From: Pokkaliibacter sp046614695
GTDB lineage: Bacteria; Pseudomonadota; Gammaproteobacteria; Pseudomonadales; Balneatricaceae
Assembly: GCF_046614695.1 (NCBI RefSeq)
Contig: NZ_JBKKHQ010000006.1
Location: 1-21,052 of the forward strand
Length of the DNA: 21,052 nucleotides
Reading direction: 5' to 3'
The notes under the pieces were generated by a model. It was not told the origin of the DNA. It was given only the letters and a program-made list of their open reading frames with translations, and ran no database searches. Of this stretch, positions 1 to 6,604 are shown piece by piece. The translations under genes and the position numbers were made by a program. Each line of letters opens with the position of its first letter. Position 1 is the stretch's first letter.

Positions 1-84
1 GGCTTCGGCTTCGGCTTCGGCTTCGGCTTCGGCTTCGGCTTCGGCTTCGGCTTCGGCTTCGGCTTCGGCTTCGGCTTCGGCTTT
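1..84 (-). repeat. Hexanucleotide tandem repeat, 13+ units of GGCTTC
   Basis: Thirteen perfect GGCTTC units fill 1-78, followed by one GGCTTT unit. On the minus strand this is GAAGCC in frame and encodes Glu-Ala repeats. The array starts at the window edge, so its full length is unknown. Each unit is six bases, so slippage changes protein length without changing the frame. Confidence 0.95.
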
Positions 85-663
85 CAGCTGCTGCTTTTGA
101 AGTTCCAGAGCTGCTGCAAGAATTGCTTTATCACCCTCTGAGGATGACAGCGCCGTCGTCGCCTCATACTCGCTGGCTTCTGCTTCTGCTTCTGCTTCTG
201 CTTCTGCTTCTGCTTCTGCTTCTGCTTCTGCTTCTGCTGTAGCTGAGCGTCGTGGCGCATAAAGCTCGGCTCGGGCAGCAAGAATTTCTTCCTGAAGTTC
301 TAGCTGTGCAGCGGGAATAACCACTTTGGCCGTGGAGAATTTATAACCTTTCAGGCTACGTGCACGAAGCTCAATGGTGTAGTAAAGCTCCAGTTCCTGC
401 AGTTCATTGCGGGACTCGGCAAAGTCGATTTCTTCAATCTCGAAGTTTACTTCACCATGCTGACGAATATCTTCGTACAGCGGAGCCTCCATGTCCGCTT
501 CAGCAGCCTTTACATACTCCTGCCAACGCGAATAGGTATCGCCCTTGGTTGAGCCGACATAAGTTTGCTGGGTTTTAGTATTCGTAATTTTGAAGATTAT
601 CACGGAGACAACCGTTGGGTGTTGCGGTGAATAAAGATGACAAACCAGTTTTCCGGACGACAA
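1..663 (-). CDS. GIY-YIG-like domain protein with Ala-Glu repeat tail (partial, runs off left edge)
   Basis: The reading frame is open without a stop from about 663 to the window edge, so the C-terminus is missing. Counted from the GTG at 603, residues 2-17 read IIFKITN...TYVG, then RW at 26-27, HGEVNFEIE at 49-57 and ELQELE ending at Glu72. This matches the layout of a GIY-YIG nuclease fold: the two beta-strand motifs, the conserved Arg and the conserved Glu. The first motif is IIF, so Phe stands where the usual Tyr is. Residues 80-120 are charged and probably helical. Residues 123-143 and 175 onward are alternating Ala-Glu. Start choice: a TTG at 663 has AGGAG seven bases upstream, whereas the GTG at 603 has no clear ribosome site but begins where the domain begins. 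The domain assignment is by motif and moderately sure. Whether it cuts DNA is unknown. Confidence 0.6.
   Translation of the reverse strand, partial: MSSGKLVCHLYSPQHPTVVSVIIFKITNTKTQQTYVGSTKGDTYSRWQEYVKAAEADMEAPLYEDIRQHGEVNFEIEEIDFAESRNELQELELYYTIELRARSLKGYKFSTAKVVIPAAQLELQEEILAARAELYAPRRSATAEAEAEAEAEAEAEAEAEAEASEYEATTALSSSEGDKAILAAALELQKQQLKAEAEAEAEAEAEAEAEAEAEAEAEAEA
175..240 (-). repeat. Hexanucleotide tandem repeat, 9 units of TGCTTC
   Basis: Nine perfect TGCTTC units occupy 181-234. They are flanked by a GGCTTC unit at 175-180 and a TGCTGT unit at 235-240. The minus strand encodes the same Ala-Glu dipeptide as the array at 1-84, but with GCA for Ala instead of GCC. The two arrays are separated by about 90 bases of non-repetitive coding sequence. 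Confidence 0.95.
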
Positions 664-736
664 AACTACGCTCCTGAGCCGGTTGGGCGCGAGAGGTGAG
701 GTGGGTCCGGGGGAGTGTCATCAAGGTAGGGGCGCC

Positions 737-764
737 ATTATACAGCCCCTAATTTTTGATGAAA
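737..764 (-). promoter_or_regulatory. Promoter for the GIY-YIG-like gene
   Basis: The minus strand carries a perfect TATAAT at 742-737, followed by a GC-rich GGCGCC. A weak -35 candidate, TTTCAT at 764-759, lies 16 bases upstream. Transcription would start near 730 and leave a 65-130 base leader, depending on which start codon is used. Confidence 0.55.
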
Positions 765-767
765 GAA

Positions 768-960
768 TTGACATTTAGTTATGTGCATTGTGAACGCCCA
801 GGAAACAGCCAGATACAGTCTGAGCGGGGTGGAAATGCCTGAAATTGGCACTTTGTGGGATACTGCAATGGCTCGCAAGGAATTACTTGTGAGTCACTTT
901 GCTCTCAATCTCAACCCATTTCGGGCAGGTTTTTTTACCTGCCTTTCTTTTTTTCTCTTT
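768..960 (+). ncRNA. Candidate small RNA with terminator
   Basis: A perfect -35 hexamer TTGACA lies at 768-773, although no good -10 follows at standard spacing. Downstream are a small hairpin TGCC/GGCA (836-839 with 847-850) and an 8-bp hairpin CTCGCAAG/CTTGTGAG (872-879 with 886-893, one G-U pair, loop GAATTA). An intrinsic terminator follows at 924-943 with a T-rich tail. No credible protein-coding gene ends at this terminator. Four GGA triplets (801, 831, 858, 879) recall CsrA/RsmA-binding RNAs, but only weakly. The class is not recognised. A leader or attenuator for metNIQ is the main alternative. Confidence 0.3.
924..960 (+). terminator. Orphan intrinsic terminator
   Basis: The stem GGCAGGT (924-930) pairs with ACCTGCC (937-943) around a T6 loop. 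A pyrimidine tract with long T runs follows at 944-960. The minus strand has no T run after the stem, so it acts on plus-strand transcription only. Confidence 0.7.
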
Positions 961-1035
961 CTTATCTTCTCTCCTATCTCGCTTCATATAGCTAATCGCT
1001 CTATCTCATAGCATTTGAGTAGGTTTTTGCTCTGC

Positions 1036-1071
1036 TGTCATGATTGACATGCGACTTAAGTCGATTAGACT
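1036..1071 (+). promoter_or_regulatory. metNIQ promoter with two inverted repeats
   Basis: The -35 is a perfect TTGACA at 1044-1049. The -10 candidate is TAGACT at 1066-1071, with a 16-base spacer. An inverted repeat TGTCA-TGAT-TGACA (1036-1049) overlaps the -35. A perfect 12-bp palindrome, CGACTTAAGTCG (1052-1063), fills the spacer. Both are placed where a repressor would block RNA polymerase. Neither matches the MetJ box AGACGTCT. The binding protein is unknown. Confidence 0.5.
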
Positions 1072-1207
1072 ACTGCGCCTCTAACGCGCTGATTTGTTCT
1101 TCGGCTTGCGGGCGCGCTAATTAAAATCCGCTAAAAGAAGTTATTTCTCTGAATGATGTTTCGGAGGCGTACTCTTTTTGGATCGCAAGCCCTGCTCAGG
1201 GTGTGTG

Positions 1208-2245
1208 ATGATCACAGTAGAAAACCTCACTAAAACCTACCCTTCTCATGGCTCAGCTGTTATCGCTGTCGATGATGTCTCGTTGCATGTACCGCAAGGG
1301 CAAATACTGGGAGTTATCGGCAGTAGCGGTGCGGGCAAGTCCAGTCTGATTCGCTGTGTCAATTTGCTGGAACGTCCCGAGAAGGGCCGGGTGCTGCTGG
1401 ATGGTGTTGAGCTGACCCAGCAGAATGCAGCACAGCTTCGAGACAGTCGCAGACAAATGGGCATGATTTTTCAGCACTTTAATTTGCTCTCGACCCGTAC
1501 CGTATTTGATAACGTTGCTTTGCCCCTGGAGCTTGCCGGGCTGACTCCCGCTGAGATTGCGCGTCGTGTGCATCCGTTGTTGGAGCTTACCGGCTTGCGC
1601 GAAAGGTCTGCTTATTATCCTGCGCAGTTATCAGGTGGTCAGAAGCAACGGGTAGCTATTGCTCGAGCTTTGGCCAGTGAGCCTAAGGTGTTGCTCTGTG
1701 ATGAAGCGACGTCCGCGCTGGACCCACAGACGACAAGTTCGATCCTTAAGCTGCTTAAGAATATTAACCAGCGTCTCGGGCTGACTATTTTGCTGATTAC
1801 CCATGAAATGGACGTGATTAAAACTCTCTGTGATCAGGTCGCCATTATGGCTAATGGTAAGGTCATTGAGCAGGGGAGTGTTCTTGATGTCTTTCGTGCG
1901 CCTGCTACTGAGCAGGGTAAAACCTTCGTTCGTTCTGCTCTCGAGCGTGATACTCCTGCGATGCGGAATCTCCAGTCACAGGAAGCTGGGGCTTTTTCTG
2001 CGCTTTTACGCCTTGGTTTCACCGGCTCTGCCAGTCAGAAACGATTGCTGACAGACATGTCGGCTCGTTGGCCAGGTGTCACTTTCACCATTGAAAGCTC
2101 GCAACTGGAGCAGGTTCAGGGCCAATTGATTGGCTCGATGGTTGGGCTGCTAGGCGGGGAAAAAACCGTACGACAGGAAGCCTTGTGCTGGATCCAAAAG
2201 CAGATTGACTGTGAGGTATTGGGTTATGTCGCCCGCGAAGATTGA
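1208..2245 (+). CDS. metN: Methionine ABC transporter ATP-binding protein MetN
   Basis: This is the ATPase subunit of the MetNIQ importer, which brings D- and L-methionine across the inner membrane. From the ATG at 1208 it has 345 residues, like E. coli MetN (343). Walker A GSSGAGKS lies at 38-45, the Q-loop Gln at 89, signature LSGGQKQR at 141-148, Walker B ending in Asp165-Glu166, and the switch His at 199. The last 80 or so residues form the NIL domain, which in the family binds methionine and inhibits transport when methionine is plentiful. A TTG at 1178 is in frame and follows a GGAGG (1163-1167). It would add ten residues that do not look like the family, so I prefer 1208, where the conserved MITVENLTKTY begins. 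It is the first gene of the operon and overlaps metI by 20 bases. Confidence 0.95.
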   Translation: MITVENLTKTYPSHGSAVIAVDDVSLHVPQGQILGVIGSSGAGKSSLIRCVNLLERPEKGRVLLDGVELTQQNAAQLRDSRRQMGMIFQHFNLLSTRTVFDNVALPLELAGLTPAEIARRVHPLLELTGLRERSAYYPAQLSGGQKQRVAIARALASEPKVLLCDEATSALDPQTTSSILKLLKNINQRLGLTILLITHEMDVIKTLCDQVAIMANGKVIEQGSVLDVFRAPATEQGKTFVRSALERDTPAMRNLQSQEAGAFSALLRLGFTGSASQKRLLTDMSARWPGVTFTIESSQLEQVQGQLIGSMVGLLGGEKTVRQEALCWIQKQIDCEVLGYVARED

Positions 2246-2882
2246 TTTATTACTTTCTTCCTTCTGGGAAACACTTTACATGGTGGTGCTTTCTGGTGGC
2301 TTGAGCATGCTGATTGGTATTCCGCTAGGCATCCTTTTGTATGTCTGCAAGCCGGGACGCCTGCTGCAGCAGCCAGTACTTCATTTACTGCTAGGTGCCG
2401 CTGTGAATGCTACACGCTCTGTGCCTTTTATTATCCTGTTGGTGGCAATTATTCCACTGACACGCCTGATCGTCGGCACATCCATCGGCACCACGGCTGC
2501 GATCGTGCCATTAACGCTAGGTGCGATTCCTTTTGTTGCACGTATTGCTGAAGGGGCGCTTAATGAAGTGCCCACGGGTCTGGTAGAGGCCGCGATTTCA
2601 ATGGGAGCAACGCCCTTGCAAATTATTAGAAAGGTACTGTTACCAGAGGCGATGCCAGCGCTGATTCATGGCCTTACATTAATGTTGATTACGCTGATTG
2701 GTTACTCGGCGATGGCTGGGGCGATTGGCGGCGGCGGACTCGGCGATCTGGGTATTCGCTATGGCTACCAACGCTTTGACTCCGGCATGATGCTTGCGAC
2801 CGTTATCATCCTTATTGCACTTGTTCAGTTGGTGCAGTCTCTCGGGGATTGGTGGGTGCGGCGCTATGACCATACCCGTTAA
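2226..2882 (+). CDS. metI: Methionine ABC transporter permease MetI
   Basis: This is the membrane subunit of the methionine importer. It is 218 residues from the ATG at 2226, against 217 in E. coli. About five hydrophobic segments are visible, beginning with residues 13-40. The EAA loop that contacts MetN reads EAAISMGATPLQIIRKVLLPEAMP near residues 125-148. The start overlaps the end of metN by 20 bases and has GAGG (2213-2216) nine bases upstream, which indicates translational coupling. A TTG at 2205 is in frame but lies before the ribosome site. Confidence 0.95.
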   Translation: MSPAKIDLLLSSFWETLYMVVLSGGLSMLIGIPLGILLYVCKPGRLLQQPVLHLLLGAAVNATRSVPFIILLVAIIPLTRLIVGTSIGTTAAIVPLTLGAIPFVARIAEGALNEVPTGLVEAAISMGATPLQIIRKVLLPEAMPALIHGLTLMLITLIGYSAMAGAIGGGGLGDLGIRYGYQRFDSGMMLATVIILIALVQLVQSLGDWWVRRYDHTR

Positions 2883-2961
2883 TTCGCTTATGTGCTGAAG
2901 TTTACCGGGCAGCGAACGTTGCTCCGTAGTCGGCGTCATTTCACCGCCGGCAATTATCAGA

Positions 2962-2974
2962 GTGCCTCAGGCAC
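2962..2974. promoter_or_regulatory. Inverted repeat in metI-metQ spacer
   Basis: GTGCCT-C-AGGCAC forms a 13-base interrupted palindrome in the 138-base gap between metI and metQ. It could be a protein site or an mRNA-stabilising hairpin that raises metQ expression. No T run follows it, so it is not a normal terminator. Confidence 0.3.
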
Positions 2975-3020
2975 CCGCCTTCAATGGCAAAACATGCGCT
3001 AATCCTTGCAGGAAAAAATT

Positions 3021-3827
3021 ATGATTAATCGTCGTTCTTTCGCCGCTGTATGTGCAGCACTAACACTGGGTGTCTCAGGTTGGGCCACCTTTGCCCGGGC
3101 GGCTGAGCCGCTTAAAGTTGGCGTGATGGCAGGTCCGGAGGCGCAGGTTATGGAGACCGCAGTTGAGCGGGCCAGGAAAGAGTTTGGCCTGGATGTCAAA
3201 CTGGTGGAGTTCTCTGACTATGTTGCACCCAATGTCGCTCTGGCGGACGGGTCAATTGATGCCAATGCCTTCCAGCATCGTCCTTATCTTGAAGCCATGG
3301 TGCGTGACCGGGGCTTCAAACTGGTGGCTGTTGCTAACACCTTTGTTTATCCCATTGGCGCCTATTCCAAGAAACTGAAAAGTATTGCCGAACTGAGTGA
3401 TGGTGCCACGATCGCGATTCCCAATGATCCCAGTAATGAAGGACGTGTGCTGATACTGCTGGACAAGCAGGGCCTGATCAAACTGGATGACGCCAGTAAC
3501 CTCGAAGCGACTCCACTTGATATCACCAAGAACCCCAAGAAGCTCAAGTTTATTGAGTTGGATGCTGCGCAGCTTCCACGCTCGCTGGATGATGTGGATG
3601 TTGCTTTTATCAATAATACCTATGCTGTGCCAGCAGGTTTGATCCCTACGCGTGATGCAATCCTGGTCGAAGATAAGGATTCACCCTACGTTAATATCTT
3701 TGCGGCCCGTGAAGATAACCAGAATGATCCTCGTATCAAGCAACTCATCGAAGCTTACCAAAGTGATGAGGTTGCTAAACGGGCGGATGAGCTTTTCAAA
3801 GGAACTGCTGTTCCCGGCTGGAAATAA
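3021..3827 (+). CDS. metQ: Methionine-binding periplasmic protein MetQ
   Basis: This is the substrate-binding subunit that delivers methionine to MetNI (NlpA/MetQ family). It is 268 residues from the ATG at 3021, which has AGGA (3010-3013) seven bases upstream. The N-terminus MINRRSFAAV is followed by a hydrophobic stretch and a type I signal-peptidase site after about FARA (residue 26). No lipobox Cys is present, unlike the lipoprotein MetQ of E. coli. The RRSF could hint at Tat export, but Sec is more usual. The mature part begins EPLKVGVMAGPEAQ and has family blocks DYVAPNVALADGSIDANAFQ and DVAFINNTYA. It follows metI after 138 bases and is closed by a strong terminator. Confidence 0.95.
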   Translation: MINRRSFAAVCAALTLGVSGWATFARAAEPLKVGVMAGPEAQVMETAVERARKEFGLDVKLVEFSDYVAPNVALADGSIDANAFQHRPYLEAMVRDRGFKLVAVANTFVYPIGAYSKKLKSIAELSDGATIAIPNDPSNEGRVLILLDKQGLIKLDDASNLEATPLDITKNPKKLKFIELDAAQLPRSLDDVDVAFINNTYAVPAGLIPTRDAILVEDKDSPYVNIFAAREDNQNDPRIKQLIEAYQSDEVAKRADELFKGTAVPGWK

Positions 3828-3843
3828 GCTGTCCGCAAAAAGT

Positions 3844-3880
3844 GAAACAAGGCCGCATTATCGCGGCCTTGTTTCTTTTA
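3844..3880 (+). terminator. metNIQ intrinsic terminator
   Basis: A 13-bp perfect stem pairs GAAACAAGGCCGC (3844-3856) with its complement at 3863-3875 around the loop ATTATC. TTTT follows. It lies 16 bases after the metQ stop codon. Confidence 0.9.
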
Positions 3881-3952
3881 ACCGAGAGACCAAGAAATAA
3901 TGTGTGTGCTCAATGGTTTTGGGCGCTTCATTATTTAAGGCATGGAGGTCTT

Positions 3953-4738
3953 ATGCATTCTTCTTCGGTTGCGCAACCACCCGGTGATACTCGTACTTCA
4001 GGTAAGGCGGTGATTTACAGGATGGTCATGCCCGGTCATCTTTGCCCCTTTGGTCTCAAAGCCAAAGACTTACTGGAGCGTAAAGGTTACGAGGTAGAAG
4101 ACCATTGGCTGACAACCAGAGAAGAAACCGATGAGTTCAAATCCCGTGAAGGCGTAAAAACGACGCCACAGGTTTATGTCGGGCAGGAAAGAGTTGGTGG
4201 TTATGATGAGCTGCGTCGCTGGGTGGGTAAATCGGTGCCGTCAGACAAGGACACAACCTATGCACCTGTTATCGCTTTGTTCGGGATGAGTGCTCTGATG
4301 GCTTTGGCAGTACATTGGGCTGCTTTTGATACGCTCTTTGCATGGCAAGCCTTCGGCTGGTTTATTGCCATTGCCATGTGTGCTCTGGCGATCCAAAAGC
4401 TTCAGGATATCGAAAGTTTTTCGACGATGTTCCTTAACTACGATTTACTGGCCCGTAGGGTCGTGCGATATGCCTATGTATATCCTTTTGCAGAGGCTCT
4501 GGCCGGTGTGTTGATGCTTGCCGGCATCGCGTTGTGGTTGGCTGTACCTGTGGCATTGGTGATTGGAGGCGTTGGTGCTGTCTCTGTGTTTAAAGCTGTT
4601 TACATAGATAAACGCGAGCTGAAATGTGCCTGCATGGGAGGAGGAACCAAGGTGCCGCTCGGGTTTGTTTCCCTGACAGAAAACCTGATGATGGTAGGGA
4701 TGGCATTGGTAATGGGTTACCAGCTACTGGCCGGATAA
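3953..4738 (+). CDS. Glutaredoxin-like / MauE-DoxX-like membrane fusion protein
   Basis: Two modules are visible in 261 residues. Residues 18-92 look like a glutaredoxin: strand VIYRMV, active site CPFG (31-34), cis-proline in TTPQVYVG (Pro72) and GGYDEL. The second active-site Cys of CPxC is Gly, so a monothiol mechanism is expected. Residues 100-261 contain four hydrophobic segments and a late CAC motif (Cys225, Cys227), as in MauE/DoxX-type redox membrane proteins. The start at 3953 has GGAGG four bases upstream, slightly close. An in-frame GTG earlier lies inside the metQ terminator and is unlikely. It stands alone downstream of metQ with no obvious partner. A role in moving thiol electrons at the membrane is inferred. 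Confidence 0.75.
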   Translation: MHSSSVAQPPGDTRTSGKAVIYRMVMPGHLCPFGLKAKDLLERKGYEVEDHWLTTREETDEFKSREGVKTTPQVYVGQERVGGYDELRRWVGKSVPSDKDTTYAPVIALFGMSALMALAVHWAAFDTLFAWQAFGWFIAIAMCALAIQKLQDIESFSTMFLNYDLLARRVVRYAYVYPFAEALAGVLMLAGIALWLAVPVALVIGGVGAVSVFKAVYIDKRELKCACMGGGTKVPLGFVSLTENLMMVGMALVMGYQLLAG

Positions 4739-4756
4739 GTAGCGTGAAGGTAGGTA

Positions 4757-4779
4757 AAAGTCCGGTTAAAGGGCTTTTT
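4757..4779. terminator. Possible bidirectional terminator between convergent genes
   Basis: AAAGTCC (4757-4763) can pair with GGGCTTT (4771-4777) with one G-U pair. TT follows on the plus strand and TTTT on the minus strand. It lies between the fusion gene and the convergent acetyltransferase gene and overlaps the latter's stop codon. The stem is weak. Confidence 0.4.
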
Positions 4780-5257
4780 CCCAGTAGCCTACATCGATCC
4801 ATCGATTATGTTTGAACCCGACCTCAGTAAAGTGGGCAACCTTGATAAAGCCTAAATGCTCATGCAGGCCAATACTTGCCTCATTCGGCAAGGCAATGCC
4901 TGCATTTAACCGGTGAAAGCCCGAGGCTTTAATCGCCGCTATCAAGCTCAGATAGAGCTGCTTACCGGTGCCTTGGCCCACGTGGAAATGAGAGAGGTAG
5001 ACAGAAGTCTCAACGCTGAAGCGATAGGCGCTGCGGGTTTTCCAGGGCGTGGCATAGGCGTAGCCAATCAGTTGTTCGTTAATCGTGGCTACAAGCCAGG
5101 GATGAGTGGCAGGGTGGCCGCTGGTGCGCTCTTCCATGGTTTGCAGACTGACAGGCTGTTCTTCAAAAGTAATACAGCTCTGCTCGATATAGTGGTTATA
5201 GATCTGGCAAATCGCCGCAGCATCCTGCGCTTCAACAGGCCTTATGTGTAATGACAT
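4766..5257 (-). CDS. GNAT family N-acetyltransferase (phosphinothricin acetyltransferase-like)
   Basis: This 163-residue protein resembles the Pat/Bar/YncA branch of the GNAT superfamily, which acetylates amino groups of small amino acids or analogues using acetyl-CoA. It opens with IRPVEAQDAAAICQIYNHYI, and YAYATPWKTRSAYRFSVETSVY (67-88) is the typical central block. The acetyl-CoA loop reads HVGQGTG (92-98), with Val where the family usually has Arg or Gln. The end has NEASIGLHEHLGFIKV. The ATG at 5257 has AAGGTGG upstream. It lies 78 bases after the YhiN-like gene on the same strand and may share its transcript. The true substrate cannot be read from sequence; methionine sulfoximine or phosphinothricin are family possibilities. 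Confidence 0.85.
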   Translation of the reverse strand: MSLHIRPVEAQDAAAICQIYNHYIEQSCITFEEQPVSLQTMEERTSGHPATHPWLVATINEQLIGYAYATPWKTRSAYRFSVETSVYLSHFHVGQGTGKQLYLSLIAAIKASGFHRLNAGIALPNEASIGLHEHLGFIKVAHFTEVGFKHNRWIDVGYWEKAL

Positions 5258-5335
5258 TGTGCGCCACCTTCTGACTGTTCTTTTGCTCTAAAACCACCGT
5301 AATTCTTACTGTACTTTGGCGTTTGTCTGAAAGCC

Positions 5336-6514
5336 TCAGACAGTGCTGCCTGCGCTAACGCCAGAGGCCCATGCCCATTGGAAGTTGAAGCCTCCAAGCT
5401 GTCCGGTGACATCCATGACTTCCCCGATAAAGTAGAGGTTGGGTACATCGGTTACGGCCATGGTCTTGGAGGAAAGGTGCTTGGTATCGACACCGCCAAG
5501 AGTCACCTCTGCGGTGCGGTAGCCTTCGGTGCCGCTAGGCTTTATTTGCCATTGGCGAAGTGCGGCCTCGATATCACGTAATCGGGTATCGCCATACTGC
5601 TGCATTGCTCCCTGCCAACCGTACTTTTCACTCAGCGTTTGCACCAGGCGTTTCGGAAGTTTCTGGTTAAGCCAGGTTTCCAGCGCTTGTTTAGGATGCT
5701 GATGGCGATGCGCGCGAAGCTCATCCAATAAACCGCCCTGCGGGAAAAGATCGATGGTCAGGCTGTCGCCTGGATGCCAGAAAGTCGAGATCTGCAGCAT
5801 GGCAGGTCCGCTAAGGCCTCGATGGGTAAAGAGCATGGGCTCGCGGAAGTGATGTTTGCCACAGTGGACTTCAACATCGCAGCTGACACCTGAGAGCGGC
5901 GCCAGTGGTTCTTTATCGTGAGGCTGGAGTGTGAAGGGTACGAGAGCGGCGCGAGTGGGTAATACCTCTAGGCCAAACTGGCGGGCAATGTCATAGCCAA
6001 AGCCGGTCGCACCCATCGTGGGAATAGAGAGACCGCCAGTGGCAATGACCAGGGATTCACATTCGACCTTGCCAAGACTGGTTTTTAAAGCAAAGCCGTC
6101 TTTTTGTTCGCTGATATTCTCAATCGAGGTTTTTAGTCGGATATCAACGCCAGCCCATTCGCACTCGGTCATCAGGATGGCGAGCAGGTCTTTACTGGAG
6201 TGATCACAAAAGAGCTGCCCGGGGGTTTTCTCGTGATACTCAAGGCCATGACGATCAACCAGCTCCACGAAATGCGAAGGGGTATAGCGTTTTAAAGCGG
6301 AGATGCAGAAGTGCGGATTTTCCGAAAGAAAGTGCGCAGGAGTCGTATTCATGTTGGTGAAATTGCAGCGACCGCCACCTGACATCAGGATCTTCTTCCC
6401 CGCCTTATTGGCGTGGTCAATGACCATTACTGAGCGTCCGCGATAGCCCGCTGTCAGTGCACACATCAGGCCGGCGGCTCCCGCACCGATAATTACTACA
6501 TCCACCGTGGCCAT
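5336..6514 (-). CDS. YhiN/BaiN/HI0933 family flavoprotein (NAD(P)/FAD-dependent oxidoreductase)
   Basis: A 392-residue flavoprotein. The N-terminal dinucleotide-binding motif is GAGAAG (10-15), followed by the family's hallmark SGGGRCNFTN near residue 45. The C-terminus has YFIGEVMDVTGQLGGFNFQWAWASG, which closes the FAD site in this family. The ATG at 6514 has GGGAG six bases upstream. An extension to 6559 would run toward the valS terminator and is not favoured. Members are annotated as HI0933-like or BaiN/YhiN; the physiological substrate in most bacteria is unknown. A hairpin TGTCTGA/TCAGACA (5324-5342) overlaps the stop codon but has no T run. Confidence 0.9.
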   Translation of the reverse strand: MATVDVVIIGAGAAGLMCALTAGYRGRSVMVIDHANKAGKKILMSGGGRCNFTNMNTTPAHFLSENPHFCISALKRYTPSHFVELVDRHGLEYHEKTPGQLFCDHSSKDLLAILMTECEWAGVDIRLKTSIENISEQKDGFALKTSLGKVECESLVIATGGLSIPTMGATGFGYDIARQFGLEVLPTRAALVPFTLQPHDKEPLAPLSGVSCDVEVHCGKHHFREPMLFTHRGLSGPAMLQISTFWHPGDSLTIDLFPQGGLLDELRAHRHQHPKQALETWLNQKLPKRLVQTLSEKYGWQGAMQQYGDTRLRDIEAALRQWQIKPSGTEGYRTAEVTLGGVDTKHLSSKTMAVTDVPNLYFIGEVMDVTGQLGGFNFQWAWASGVSAGSTV

Positions 6515-6558
6515 CTTTTTCTCCCGGAATTGCAATAAAAGGCTTCTACTTGAAAGCA

Positions 6559-6582
6559 AACGAGGCCCCGAAGGGCCTCGTT
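6559..6582 (-). terminator. valS terminator hairpin
   Basis: AACGAGGCCC (6559-6568) pairs perfectly with GGGCCTCGTT (6573-6582). On the minus strand the loop is the stable UUCG. It lies 22 bases after the valS stop, and TTTGC follows it on that strand. The T run is short. Confidence 0.7.
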
Positions 6583-6604
6583 ACTGTGCGAAATGCAGGC
6601 ACTG

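Noticed and set aside
1..240. Possible CRISPR array
   Set aside because: The units are six-base perfect tandem repeats with no spacers and lie in an open coding frame.
781..1011. 76-codon plus-strand ORF
   Set aside because: It has no ribosome site, reads straight through the intrinsic terminator at 924-960, and its C-terminal hydrophobic part comes from the T-rich tail.
1073..1207. SAM or SAH riboswitch in the metN leader
   Set aside because: No match to the conserved cores of these aptamers could be seen; control by the promoter palindromes is simpler.
5324..5342. Terminator after the YhiN-like gene
   Set aside because: The 7-bp stem is perfect, but no T run follows on either strand.
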